Assembly (NCBI GenBank): GCA_014529385.2
Contig: CM043966.1
Location: 96,865,087-96,929,086, forward strand
Length of the DNA: 64,000 nt
Source: Adiantum capillus-veneris
Lineage: Eukaryota; Streptophyta; Polypodiopsida; Polypodiales; Pteridaceae
Direction: 5' to 3'
Below the pieces are notes generated by a model. It was not told where the DNA came from, ran no database searches, and saw only the letters and a program-made list of their open reading frames with translations. Position numbers and translations under genes: made by a program. Within the stretch, counting starts at the first letter, position 1; each line of letters begins with the position of its first letter. Of the stretch, positions 22,375 to 33,284 are shown piece by piece.

Positions 22375-23290
22375 TAATACATCCTATGGCCCTAGGGTCA
22401 TAGGTAACAAACCGTATGGCCATAGGTCCATTGGGTTGCCGAGATGCTTTCTAAAAGAATTATGTAGTACTTCTATAAGGAACTCCTAATGGCCATTAGG
22501 TGGCCTCGGTGCCCCTGTAGAGCGTTTGGTTGCATCATATGGCCCTAGGGACGTAGGCTACCTTCTTTGCTAGTGAGGAGCCCTATGGCCCTAGGGAAAT
22601 GCAGTGGCTAAGGTGGCCTCTAAGTGTATTATGTAGTACCTCTACAAAAAAAAGCATGTAATGGACCAAGGCCATTGGGTGGCCTAAGTGGCCTTGTAGA
22701 GCATTTTTGCTAACACCCTATGGCCTAGAGCCATAGTATACCCTCGTTGCTAGTGAGTAACCCTATAGACGTAAGGCCATAGGGTGGTAAAGGTTCCCTC
22801 TAAGGGTATTATAAAGTACCTCTACAGTAAATTTCCTAATGGATTCAAGGCCATTGGGTGATTTAAGTGCCCTATCGAGTATGTTGGCACCCTTTGGCCC
22901 TATAGCCATAGGGTGATCTCTACTCTAGTACGGTGACCAAGGTGCTCTTTTAGGTGCACTTGGGTGGTCTATATACCCTTGTAGAGCGTCCATGTTGGCA
23001 CCGTATGGACCTATGGCCATAGGGTACTCTCTAGAATAGTGTTGAGCCCTATGGCCCAAGGTGGACGGTAGGGTGGCCAAGGTGCCCTACAAGACCTTTG
23101 ATTAGAAACCTCTACAACAAGAACCTAGTGTATCAAAGGTCATTAGGCGGCCTAAGTGCCCTTGTAAAGCCTCTATGCTGGTAGCCTATGGCCCTAGGGC
23201 TGTAGAGTAACTTCTATGCTATTAAGGAACCCAATGGCCCTAAGGCCATAGGTTGGCCAAGGTGCTCATGTAGGTGTTCAGTAGAAATAT
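22375..23290. repeat. Diverged ~180-bp tandem array with palindromic GGCC cores
   Basis: About six units. Anchor GTAGAGC-like words recur at about 22517, 22696, 22874, 22981 and 23164, giving spacings near 179, 178, 107 (a deleted unit) and 183. Each full unit has a near-palindromic core of the type CCCTATGGCC..GGCCATAGGG, a conserved TATTATGTAGTACCTCTAC block, and a CATTGGGTGGCCTAAGTG block before the anchor. Units differ by many substitutions, so the array is old. No ORF spans it. Confidence 0.85.
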
Positions 23291-23292
23291 AT

Positions 23293-24480
23293 GCTAAGAG
23301 GCATCACATAAAAGAGTTTCATGACAAGCATGTGAAATCTAAGGACTTTGTGCCAAGGGATTATGTGTTTGTTTATACCCTTAAACAAAAGACAAAGAAA
23401 CTAAAAAAGTGAGGTATGGGACCATCTGTGATTAGTTCTATATCACTAAGTGGGGCCATAAAACTTGCTACATTGGATGGATAGAAATGTCCAATTGGAT
23501 TAAAAGTTGTAAATTAAAAAGGATCACTTGCCATTGAAACAAGAATTGCTTAAAAGGGCACATATAGCTAAAAGCAAGAAAAACAAGCATGACAAAAGTT
23601 TTTCAACAAGCACACCAAGAAGCCAAAGAACAATCCGCGAAGAGGAAACAAATGCTAGAGGACTTCAAGAAGCAAAAAGATATTTGCATTTACTAGCTAA
23701 CCAACAATAGAGGAGGATGAAGAAAGTTTAGATTCTTACCTTTCTACAGAGCTAGGAGAGCCAACATGTTACCTATTCATGTGCTAGTAGATTTTAGTGT
23801 GCATTGGAATACAATTAGTTGAGATATGTATCAGAAAATGCCCAAGTTGGTCCTACAAACATTGAAAAGGACATTCATAGGATTCAATGGGACTGTCATT
23901 ATTGAACTTGGTTACATGGAGTTGATGCTATATATCAAGAATTACCATGTCCCCATAACTTGTTCGTACTACCTCCAGACTCTCTTGATAATCAACTATT
24001 ATTGGGTACACCAAACACAAATACAAGTTGAACATCAAGTAGACTAAAAACGTCTTCTTCCATGGAAGATACCAGGTATCTCTACGAGGATGGTAAAAAA
24101 AGAACCAAAGAGTCAACCAATAACTTCAATGCAATAGATGGACAATAAAATATTGCATCTGTCTTGCCAGAAATGACAACCACAAGATATACTAATATCA
24201 ATAATTATGCATATGTGGTTGATCCGATCCCTTTAGTACAAGTTCACAAGACAAGATACCTTTGTCATTAAGTATGGACTCAAGAATATCAAGACAAAAT
24301 CGCTCATCTTAATCATCCCAAGAAAATATGGGTATCATAAAAGAAACAGACCAAGGTCACACCCAAACAGCCCAAAACGCCTTTCAAATGATAGATTTGT
24401 ATACCTAAGGATACCCCAAGAGTTGATGCAAACTTTATCTGGGTGTCAAAAGTTCAATTATAAAGTTTTTTTGAGAAAGG
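23293..24480 (+). pseudogene. Ty3/gypsy relic G2: integrase C-end, protease-like domain, W-V-x-K tail
   Basis: Starts right after the tandem array with an integrase C-terminal segment (about 23300-23530). It has F-H-D-K-H, a basic K-T-K-K-L-K-K run and a G-A-I-K-L-A-T-L-D-G stretch, aligning with the G1 integrase end (R-V-E-T-L-D-G-V). A lysine-rich linker follows (23528-23710). Then comes a retropepsin-like segment: V-L-V-D-F-S where the family has D-[ST]-G (about 23785), and, after a frameshift, L-P-P-D-S-L and Q-L-L-L-G-T-P (about 23965-24005), matching the second hydrophobic-Gly motif. Further on, I-W-V-S (about 24325) and F-I-W-V-S-K (about 24437) resemble the G1 tail motifs. Many stops; no LTR recognised. 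Confidence 0.65.
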
Positions 24481-25182
24481 TCAAAGTCAACCACGATAGT
24501 CACCCATAGCTACAAAGGAAAGACAAGCAGCCAAGCTTGTTCCACCACTCATCCACCACCAAATATCCATACTACAAAGGTCTCGAAAATAGGATTTGAT
24601 TTTCTTGCGAGCTTTCTTTGTTGGCAAGATTTTTTAAGAAATGAACCTTTTTTGCGAGCTTCTCCACTACTGAGGAAATTTCTATTTTTATAAATAGAAT
24701 ACCACTATCAAGACTTCCATAAATCATGAAGGAAAAACTATAATTGGTGGTTTATACTAACCTATCAAAAGTTTGGTTGAGAGATTCTCAAGTTCTCATA
24801 TCCCCTCCCTATCAATGGAGACAAGACAAATGTATGAATTATTTCATGATATTGGTTTAGGAAGACATTGCATGTTCTAGTTATTCTTATTCAAACATCT
24901 TTGTATCAAGCCATGCTAAAGAACACCCTTGAGACACAAAATGCAAAGTACATAGCTAAACTCGTCATTGGGATCATGTAATTATTGAATACATATAATC
25001 TACTAGAGATTCTAATTTAGTGCATTTTTGTATGCTCCATGCAAAGTCCATATTTTCCAACAAAAAACAAAAGTTTGGAGCATTACACAATGAAATACTC
25101 AAAGGGTTACATCTCCTTACAAAAAAAAGGGTATTTGATAGAACTCCATAGACATTGCCTCTCAATCAAGCTTTATGGAATC
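24481..25182. other. Unassigned DNA
   Basis: No gene or repeat boundary recognised between the G2 relic and the SWIM ORF. Small ORFs on both strands lack motifs. Confidence 0.4.
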
Positions 25183-25743
25183 TTAAATATGGGTACAAAC
25201 TTCTTTCTTTTGAGGACGTGATAACATATTTGACACATCGTCATGTGAGAATTTTGCCTGGTGTATGAGCATATTCTCATTCTTATGTAAGCCTAATACC
25301 CGCAAGTAGACAAAATAGAGATGTTTACATGCAAGGTAAGGCTTCCCTTTAGCTGAATCTCTCTGCATAAAATCTTGACATATACACAAAGGCTCTACCT
25401 TGACGTGCACAAAATATTCCTCTCCACTCTCACATGCCAGGTGAAAAATAGAGTGTGGTGGGGGATCCATTGCACTCTCATTAATGACTGTTGCTATCAT
25501 AGACTCAGCACTACAAACCCTCTTCTTTGCATCTTGGGATATTCCATGATGCCACTTGGTTGACCTCCTTTTGTTGATGGTAATGTCTTTTTCCCTGTTG
25601 TCACTCTTCATTTGGCTTGGTGCTTGTTTAGAGGATTCCCATACCCCTGCCAAAAAAGGTGTCTCATGCTTGATACCCACCTTCAAACCAGCCTTAGACA
25701 GTTTCTCTATCTCTTTAAAAGTGATGTTTGTGACCATGTCCAC
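25183..25743 (-). CDS. ORF with SWIM-type zinc finger
   Basis: 186-codon minus-strand ORF. Residues 120-141 form C-x-C-x16-C-x-H, the SWIM zinc-finger signature (C120, C122, C139, H141). The next residues, L-Y-F-V-Y-L-R-V-L-G-L, fit the hydrophobic helix that follows the CxH pair in eukaryotic SWIM proteins of the ubiquitin-ligase type. SWIM domains bind DNA or proteins and also occur in MuDR- and FAR1-type transposases, but the helix here looks more like the cellular type. No transposase core, RING domain or signal peptide is present. In-frame coding-like sequence extends upstream to about 25835 with one stop (about 25755), so the start shown may be only the surviving part. Probably a gene fragment or retrocopy; whether it is expressed is unknown. 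Confidence 0.5.
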   Translation of the reverse strand: MDMVTNITFKEIEKLSKAGLKVGIKHETPFLAGVWESSKQAPSQMKSDNREKDITINKRRSTKWHHGISQDAKKRVCSAESMIATVINESAMDPPPHSIFHLACESGEEYFVHVKVEPLCICQDFMQRDSAKGKPYLACKHLYFVYLRVLGLHKNENMLIHQAKFSHDDVSNMLSRPQKKEVCTHI

Positions 25744-27055
25744 TTTCTAGACATCTGGGTACTCTGGCTTATGGATTATGTTTGGCTCAATGTCATTGAT
25801 TCTCCACATATAGATGTTGTTTTTGGCATGCCATAGATGTCAAATTTACTAGTCTTCTCATTTGATTTGAGTCTAGAGGCATTTTTAGTTCTTGAAAAAT
25901 GCTATGTGCAGAATTGGAATATTGAATCAGGTGACAATTTTCATGTTTCTCCTTAATTGGTTCTCCAGCTATGCTTCTAGTGACATGGTTTAGTTAAACT
26001 AGGTGATTCTTATCAGCTTGAGATATGTGGCGTTGGAGATGTAAAATTGTGTATACCTAACAATACTAAGTTCACACTACGAGGTGTTAGATATGTGCCA
26101 AATCTAACTAAGATCTTGGTTTCAATAGGATAGCCTTGTGATCTTGGATACACTATAGTGTTTGGCAGTGTTTCTTGGATGATTAAAAAAAGGTAACTTG
26201 GTCATGCTCAAAAGACAAAATTCTAGCTCTTTACATTCATTGTATGTCTCTTTTATGAAAGAGAACTCTATCTATGTAGCCAAGCTGCCTTCTACTAAGT
26301 TGTTGCATAGCCGGATTGGTCATATGAGTCAAAAGAGAATGAAGCAGTCATAGCATTTTGGCCATACCCTTGTGTTATTTAACTATTCTCTTTTTTTTTG
26401 TGTGAGTATTTTTTATCACAAATTACCTGTGTTTGGGTGTGGGAATTATCACATGTGTCTAAAGAGCTTAGAAAGAAAATTGGACCACAAGTCACACAAA
26501 TACATCTTCATTGGCTATTGTGCAGATGGAGAGATGGGTTATTTTATTTGGCACTCAAAATCTTGGAGAGCTATTTACAGCTCAGAAGTGATCTTTAATG
26601 AATCAAAGATGCATAGATATCCCATGAAAGATATTGAGTATTGTAGAGAGACTCTAGGGTGTTTCTTCAAGTCTTCTAGTTATCCAAACAATATAGTCTA
26701 CTAGCAATGTACCTACCACCAGAAGTGCTCCGAAGAGCACTAGTAATGTTGCAAAGAGAGTAGAGTCTAGGAGTCATGCAATGAGGAGAACTACATGTGT
26801 ATTCCATGGCCCTGAGTGGTTTCAACCAGGTTCAGGCTATCTATTGGTCACTGAGTTTGTGGAAAGCCTACCTGCTACCAAGAGGCTATTGAGATGGAAG
26901 ATAGCATGAAGTGGAGTAGACAGTGCAATTTGAGTATAACTTGATTTATGGCAAATGAGACTTGAGAATTATCATAGTTTCTAGAGGGTAAACAAGCCTT
27001 GCCTTGCAATTGGGTGTATAAGAAGAAGTACACAATAGAGGGTCTTGAGCCTAGG

Positions 27056-27103
27056 TACAAGGCTAGATTAGTTGCTAAGTACAAGGCAAGATTGATTGCC
27101 AAG
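27056..27103 (+). repeat. 24-bp in-frame duplication in relic D RT
   Basis: Two 24-bp units encode Y-K-A-R-L-V-A-K and Y-K-A-R-L-I-A-K head to tail. The normal copia RT has one copy. Confidence 0.85.
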
Positions 27104-27539
27104 GATTTCAAGCAAACGAAAGGCATGGACTTTTATGATATCTTTTCTCCAAATGTCAAGATGACTACATTGTGCCTTGTGCTTGGACTACTAGCCACTA
27201 CAGATATGGAAGTGGTCTAGATGGATGTGAAGATACCATTCCTTCACTAGGATCTTGATGAGGATGTTTACATGAAATAGCCAGAGGGTTTTGAAGTCAA
27301 ACGTGAAAAGCCTCACAAGGCCATAATTGGCATGTAGACTGCATCATGCATTGTATAGTGTAAAACAAGGCTCAAGGCAGTGATACATGAGTACATGCAC
27401 TCCTTAGCATGCAATTTTCTATGAAATATTTGGGAGATGTGAATCAATTTCTTGGTATGCAAATCAAGCAAGATTGGAAGTGTAAAATACTAGAGTTGTC
27501 ACAAAAAAGTATATACTCAAACTCTTGCAACATTTTAAT

Positions 27540-27615
27540 ATGCAGGGGGGAAGACCACATTGAGTACCCCAATTAATATGCAGGGGGGAAGACCACATTG
27601 AGTACCCCAATGCAA
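27540..27615 (+). repeat. 38-bp tandem duplication in relic D
   Basis: 27540-27577 is repeated at 27578-27615, covering the RT connection segment with a G6 run and S-T-P. Confidence 0.9.
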
Positions 27616-28030
27616 GAATATGAAAAACTTAGCTGGAATGATGCTCCCAGACTTGATGTTGAGAAAGTGAAAATGGAAAAGGTGCCATATTCTTTGGCAG
27701 CATTTTGTATGCCATGGTAGCGACGAGATTGGACATTGCTTTTGCAGTGAGAGTGGTTAGTAAATTTAGTAAAATATTGATAGAAAGCATTGGAAAGTGG
27801 TGAAGCACATCTTGAAATATTAAAGGGTATGCCAAACAAGTGCTTATGTTTTGGGAATAATAATGCATCCATTGTGGGTTACATGGATGTGGATTATCCG
27901 GGTTGTGTGGATAGGAGAAGATCCACATTTGGATATGTTTTCCTATATATTGAAGCATTCATGTCATGGAGATCATGTCTTTAGGATTATATGTTATTTT
28001 CCACCACAGAGGCAGAGTATGTGACAGAGT

Positions 28031-28088
28031 ATCTCCCACTAGGTGAGCTAGCAAGGAATCTGTGTGGCTAGCTCACCTAGTGGGAGAT
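28031..28088. repeat. Perfect 22-bp inverted repeat in RNase H of relic D
   Basis: The right arm (28067-28088) is the normal RNase H coding sequence for L-A-H-L-V-G-D. The left arm (28031-28052) is its exact reverse complement, with a 14-nt loop between. The left arm sits where the codons after T-T-E-A-E-Y-V should be, so it is a secondary inverted copy. Confidence 0.92.
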
Positions 28089-28416
28089 CTTGGCATTACT
28101 CAGACTCTAATGTTGCATTGTGATAGTGAGTGTGCAATTGCATTAGTGAAGAACCCCGTATTTCACTCCAGGTCAAAACGCATAGAGGTCCGTTTCATGT
28201 AGCATGGGAAATATTGGCTAGCAAGCACATTGAGCCAGTCAAGGTTCATATTATGGATGGCAACCCTACATATGCTCTTACAAAGAACCTACCCTTAGAG
28301 TGGTTGGACATTGCATGGAGATGATGGGTGTAGGGTGAATCCAATTGGATGATTCATGGTTGTACAAGTTGTACATACATATGCCACTTGGGCCACATTG
28401 GCCTCAAGGGGAAGAT

Positions 28417-28620
28417 TGTTAGGGTTCAAGCCAACTGGCCGTACTAACATTGTCCATTCTTTGGTAATATAGATTAATAAGGAGAGGTGAGAGGTTGATT
28501 GTCATGTTGAGCTCCACTAGCACTTTGTGCACCCGTCTCCTTCCTCAACCACATTGGCACTTCACATTCACTACATGCACACTCATAGGGAGGAGATAAT
28601 TGTCGCTCCTTGCATGATCT
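28417..28620 (+). repeat. Probable 3' LTR of relic D (end uncertain)
   Basis: Starts TGTTAGGGTTCAAGCC after a purine-rich AAGGGGAAGATT tract. The start resembles the element A LTR. No partner LTR was found, so the end is a guess. Confidence 0.5.
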
Positions 28621-28695
28621 CAAAAAAAGGCAGCTTAGCTGTAAGACATATATAGAGCATGGTGCTTGGTTGAGATCATGTAGACTCAGCACTTC

Positions 28696-28785
28696 CATGC
28701 ATTCTAGGATGTCCACTTTGAGATCCCTACACCTTTGATGCATGCAATCTAGGATGTCCACTTCAAAATCCCTACAACTTTGAGG
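28696..28785. repeat. 45-bp tandem duplication (two copies)
   Basis: 28696-28740 is repeated at 28741-28785 with a few differences. The first bases of a third unit follow. Confidence 0.88.
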
Positions 28786-29410
28786 CATGCAAGCCTTGGT
28801 ACCTTCACTTCTACGCGAGACAAAGACTTGTTGTTGCAGATATTGTGTACAGTTCTAGGTTCTTTATGATAATTTTCATGCTCTTTTTAGGAATTTTGGA
28901 GAGATCTCAATGGAGCCACGAGATTTCATCCACTCTTTGTTATGCTAGCATGTGGAAGGGAAATCTTACCATGATATGTTTTCTATGGAGTGCATGTGTA
29001 CCTAGTGTGGGATTTTTCACAACTTCCTATTGTGCCAAGTGATAGTGATGAGGGCAAGATAGTTACATGGTAGTAGTATGATTACCATGAATATACAGAG
29101 CTTCGAGGTGGTACATCCAAGAGATTGAAGTTTACACTCTAGAGCACATCACATCCCTTCTTCATGTAGACTTTTAGGGCCTCTCTGTATCGATATATGT
29201 ATCACACACATTATGCAAAGGGTCAGATTTTCAATTTTGCGCACGCATTGCCTCCTTCCCCATTGGTATAGGTGACTCTATCATGAATTTCACCAAGATC
29301 TACATGTTTCTCCCTAGATATGTAGCTGGTTTTTTATACGCTTTTCCCTACAATGGCCTTTGTTATCTCTCCTCAATGTGTTTGACATGTTAGAATTCCA
29401 TCAATGAAGG

Positions 29411-29448
<38 letters not shown>

Positions 29449-29999
29449 CTTGACCCCACTTGTACAAAGCATTGTCCAACAATATTTTTTTGCTTAGTGT
29501 CGTAAAAGGAAAGAGACTACTAGACTGTCAAATGAATCTATTCAATTGAAGATTGATTTAATAGCCTCTAAAATGTTATGAAATAATTTCCTGTTCACAT
29601 CTTCTTTTGTTCACCACTCAACAACTAATGCTGTCAACTACTTTCTCTAACCACAATGTCTAATGATATTGAGACGTCCATCAAATTTGCTTGAAAATTC
29701 CCTAGAGGCCATCCCCAATAACAAAGCCACCTATGGAAAACAATGATTCAAGCAAGTTGTCAATACAATGGTGGGAATATATGACCTTTACCAAATGTGC
29801 ATGGAGCTCAAAATGTGCTCATTGTTTCAAAGCTTGAACAAAAAGGGTAAATTTGCCATCAATTACTCGAAGAGAACTAGGATCATCACAAAAGAGGATG
29901 AAGAGAAATTGAAGGAGCAACTAGGGCGTATGGTGAATAGTCTCTTACCCACACAAGAGAGCAACACTACAAAACCAGGGCCTTACAGCAATTGATGGC
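28786..29999. other. Unassigned DNA with (AT)n
   Basis: No recognised gene. It contains a pure AT microsatellite (29412-29447). A plus-strand 75-codon ORF (29768-29995) is lysine- and glutamate-rich at its end but has no recognised domain. Confidence 0.5.
29412..29447. repeat. (AT)n microsatellite
   Basis: About 18 AT dinucleotides without interruption. Confidence 0.95.
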
Positions 30000-30610
30000 G
30001 GATGCCACATATAAATTAATGTTGTATGTACTACAATCAATATGAAATGTAATCAATATGTATTAATGGTGCAACATATAAATTAATGACATATGTACTA
30101 CAATCAATATGAAATGTAATAGTTTCTATGAATAATGAATGTTCATCTTTTTAATGCTTTGATCTAATTGTACAATGGGTACAGAATGGAGCATTATGAG
30201 TTCTGTTGTAAAGAAGGGTTTCTATGAATACTGAATGTTTATCTTTTTTATGTTTGATTTGATTGTACAATGGGTACGGAATGGAGCATTATGAGTTCGG
30301 CTGTAAATGCTCATCTTTTTTATGCTTTGATCTGATTGTACAATGGGTACAAAATGAAGCATTATGGGTTCTGTTGAAAAGAATGCATATGTCTCGTAGG
30401 ATCTATTTTTCTTTTATCCAAAATCTATCCACATGTTTTATGTACTACAATCGATATGAAACGTAATGGTTTTGATGAATAATGAATGTTTATCTTTTTG
30501 ATTTTTTGATCTAATTGTACAATGGGTACATAATGAAGCATTATGATTTCTGGAGAAAAGAATAGGTACGCCTCATAGGATCTATTTTTCTTTTATCCAA
30601 GGTCTGTCTA
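30000..30610. repeat. Irregular tandem array with ACAATGGGTACA motif
   Basis: A block containing GAATGTTCATCTTTTT, a TTTGATCTAATTGTACAATGGGTACA-like segment and GGAGCATTATGAGTTC recurs at about 30130, 30225, 30305 and 30480 with different truncations. A second word (CATATAAATTAATG..) recurs at about 30008 and 30075, and GGATCTATTTTTCTTTTATCCA at about 30400 and 30578. Spacing is irregular, so it looks like a rearranged tandem repeat. Confidence 0.75.
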
Positions 30611-30685
30611 CATGCCTCAATTTCCACAGGTTAGAATGGACTTTGTGGAATGCATTTCCTCTCCTCCCATCCTCCTCATTCACAT

Positions 30686-30688
<3 letters not shown>

Positions 30689-30773
<85 letters not shown>
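30689..30773. repeat. Long (CT)n microsatellite
   Basis: About 42 CT dinucleotides, the longest such run in the window. Confidence 0.95.
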
Positions 30774-30776
<3 letters not shown>

Positions 30777-32263
30777 TTTTTGGAATCTGCTCATCGGTTC
30801 CAAAAACTTTCTTGTTGTGAAATGCTTGCCAAACAAAATCCCCCTCACCTTAAAGAGGTGCAAATTTGCCCATTTTGGCATCCTAAATCAGTCAACGTCA
30901 TACCTATACATCTCCAATATTCTTTTAGTATTGGTTCCCATAGGTACAAAGATCTTTATCTCCTTTAGCTCCACAAGGGAAAATTCCCATGACTTTGTCC
31001 TTGAACTCAAGAGGCCTCTTAAGGCTCTATTCCTACATTGCTACCAAGGGCTATAAGTGCTAAGCTATGTATACTTATTGTGAAGACATATCTCTCTTTG
31101 CATATTACTTTGTCATAGCACATCTAATGCAAAAGAATGTATACATATATGCCATTGCAATTGTGCACAGATTTATAAGAAGATTAGACACTATTGGCAT
31201 CATGGCATTAAGACCGTCCTCAAAGGCAAGCACGATGAGCAATTTTGATATGTATGATATGCATTAGTTACTTGTGACATGCTACCACATATGGCTAGGT
31301 CAAAAACATCATCAACAATAAAGAAATAAGAGAACAATACAACAAGCAAAAGGAAAACTAAGAAACAAAGAAAGTTCTCCAAATCAACAATATAGCAAGC
31401 AAAAGGAAAAAGAAGAAACAATCAACATCAATAACAAAACATCAATATGGCTAGGTCAAAAACATCATTAACAATAAAGAAATAAAAGAACAATACAAAA
31501 AGAAAAAGGAAAAAGAAGAAACAATCAACATCAATAACAAAAAGCAACAACAACCAACACATGACGACAATGACAATACCCAACTACAGTTTGTAGATTT
31601 GTTTGGGGAGGAAGAAAGTTCTCCAAATCAACAACCCAAAAAAAACCCTTTGTAATTATATGTAACCTCATTTTGTGCCACCCTCTTTGTCTCGGGAAGG
31701 AGTGTGCTCCTCAACCCTAATTTGTGTGTAGGGGAGGTTTTGTGTTCCTTCTACCTACTTGTGTTCTAGGGAAGGATTGTGTGTCTACACCCTTTCTATT
31801 AGAAGAGATAATTTTTGTACCTCACCCTTTATGTGTTTTCAGGAGAGGCAATTTGTGTGAGTGCTACTTATCCTCAAAAACCTATTATGCAACAAAATGC
31901 ACAATGGGAGGGTTGTTGGGTTGTAAGCTTTGTTGCACCTCTTGTGTGTGAACACCCTCTCCATGTCATAGGTCAATGTGTCAGTCATGTAAGTATTATC
32001 CATGTGAATCCATGTGATAAGCCATTTGTACCATGTGATACCCTATATGTCATGTGAAGAGGGTCTAGGGCCAAAGCTACCATCCTACCCTTTGCAAAAA
32101 AATCAAATTTATTTTGGAGATGTGTAAAGCCACTATGCTGCCTACATAAGAAGGATCTTTTTACTCACAACTTAATATAATGCAATCATTATGTTCATTT
32201 CTAATATGAATGGTTCATTGTGCTACCCACTATAATCTTTCAAACTATAGGGATAAATTTCTT
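30774..32263. other. Unassigned DNA with an A-rich duplicated block
   Basis: An A-rich block at 31291-31446 is followed by a partial copy at 31447-31550 (offset 156 bp), and GAAAGTTCTCCAAATCAACAA recurs at about 31371 and 31615. A frame open from the CT microsatellite to 31056 has no recognised domain. No gene identified. Confidence 0.5.
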
Positions 32264-32900
32264 CTATATCTCCTCACATTTTTCCATATAAAAGGGTGTT
32301 GAAAAACTTGTCTTAAAAAAAATTACAGATTGAATAGGAAAAGGGTTTCTTTTATTGGTGGAAAATTCACAAATAAGCAATTTATAATAGTCCTTGAATG
32401 CACACGATATATAGGTTTTCCATAATGTGGCCTGTTTGAATCTCAAAAAGGTAAAAATGTGGCCTATTTGAATCTCTAATGGTTTACATTTTGTTAGATT
32501 CACACACTCTCTGAGTTTTCCATTTTTCTTGGGTACCATTACAATATGTGAACCCAATCCATGTGCTCAATTTCATAAATGAGCTTTGTTTCTTTAGTTT
32601 ATCTATCTCTTCCATGATTTTTCTCGTGAATGTTTCATTGTACGTATATGGATGTTTTCTATTGGGCTTAGCATTGCTCTTAAGAGGGATGGTGTGCTTA
32701 CAAATGTCAGAGTCCATTCCCTTAAGAACTTTGTAAGAGCAAGCTAAGCATCAAAATCTAGATCTCTTCTTCTTTAAAGGATAGGCCAATCGCGATGTAT
32801 TCCGGTTTAGGTCTCCCCAGTTTTGCCAAGTTGATTTTCTTAGCTTTTTTATGGCCATTGTATGATGTCCCTAGTTTTGTCACTTCTTGCATGGGTTGTT
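32264..32900 (-). pseudogene. Ty3/gypsy reverse transcriptase start, relic
   Basis: Minus-strand fragment. The frame ending at 32484 reads H-T-I-P-L-K-S-N-A-K-P followed by I-M-E-E-I-D-K-L. A shifted frame continues with S-H-I-V-M-V-P-K-K-N-G-K-L-R-E-C-V-N-L, the conserved start of the gypsy RT fingers. The catalytic palm is not readable. It lies head to head with a plus-strand gypsy relic (33285-34380), so the two belong to different insertions or to an inverted rearrangement. Confidence 0.75.
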
Positions 32901-33284
32901 GTATAACAATCCATCTCTTTAGAATCATGTAATTCTTGTAGTAAATCTCTATTAGAGATTCTATACACCAAGGAAAAGAGGCATATTATGATGCCACATA
33001 TGAGTTTGAAGAAGATAAAATCGCCACAAGTGATTTAGACTCAAATAAAGAAAGGTCAAGGGCTAAAAACTTTGAACAAAATTAGAGAGGACCAGCTTTT
33101 TGACCTGCCAAACCAACGGCTTAGCTGATAGAAGAGACATTGAAGGAGAAAAGAGGAAAAAAGAAGAAGGGAAAAACCAACCATGCTCCTAGTGGTGAAC
33201 AGGAGAATCGTGGTACAACAACTAATGCAAGAGCTAAGGGAGCTAGGAAAATCTTATGATGAACTTGAAATGCAAAAAAAAAAG

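Larger units (their letters stand above)
25940..28416 (+). pseudogene. copia relic D (pre-integrase to RNase H)
   Basis: Plus-strand copia relic related to element A. The pre-integrase region (about 25990-26350) reads Y-V-P-N-L-T-K and L-L-H-S-R-I-G-H-M-S. Most of integrase is deleted; its C-terminal part is open at 26372-26704 (V-F-G-C-G-N-Y, Y-I-F-I-G-Y). RT starts at about 26990 with C-N-W-V-Y-K-K-K and has an internal 24-bp duplication (27056-27103). A deletion removes the YVDD region. RNase H (27630-28310) keeps T-T-E-A-E-Y-V but is interrupted by a hairpin (28031-28088). A purine tract (about 28402-28416) precedes a probable 3' LTR. Many stops. The 5' LTR and gag were not found. Confidence 0.75.

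Noticed and set aside
22375-23290. CRISPR-like array
   Set aside because: Units are about 180 bp, diverged and contiguous, without short identical repeats separated by unique spacers.
30582-31056. ORFs with Arg-Glu or Ser-Leu runs on both strands
   Set aside because: They cross the 85-bp (CT)n run. The non-repetitive ends show no recognisable domain.
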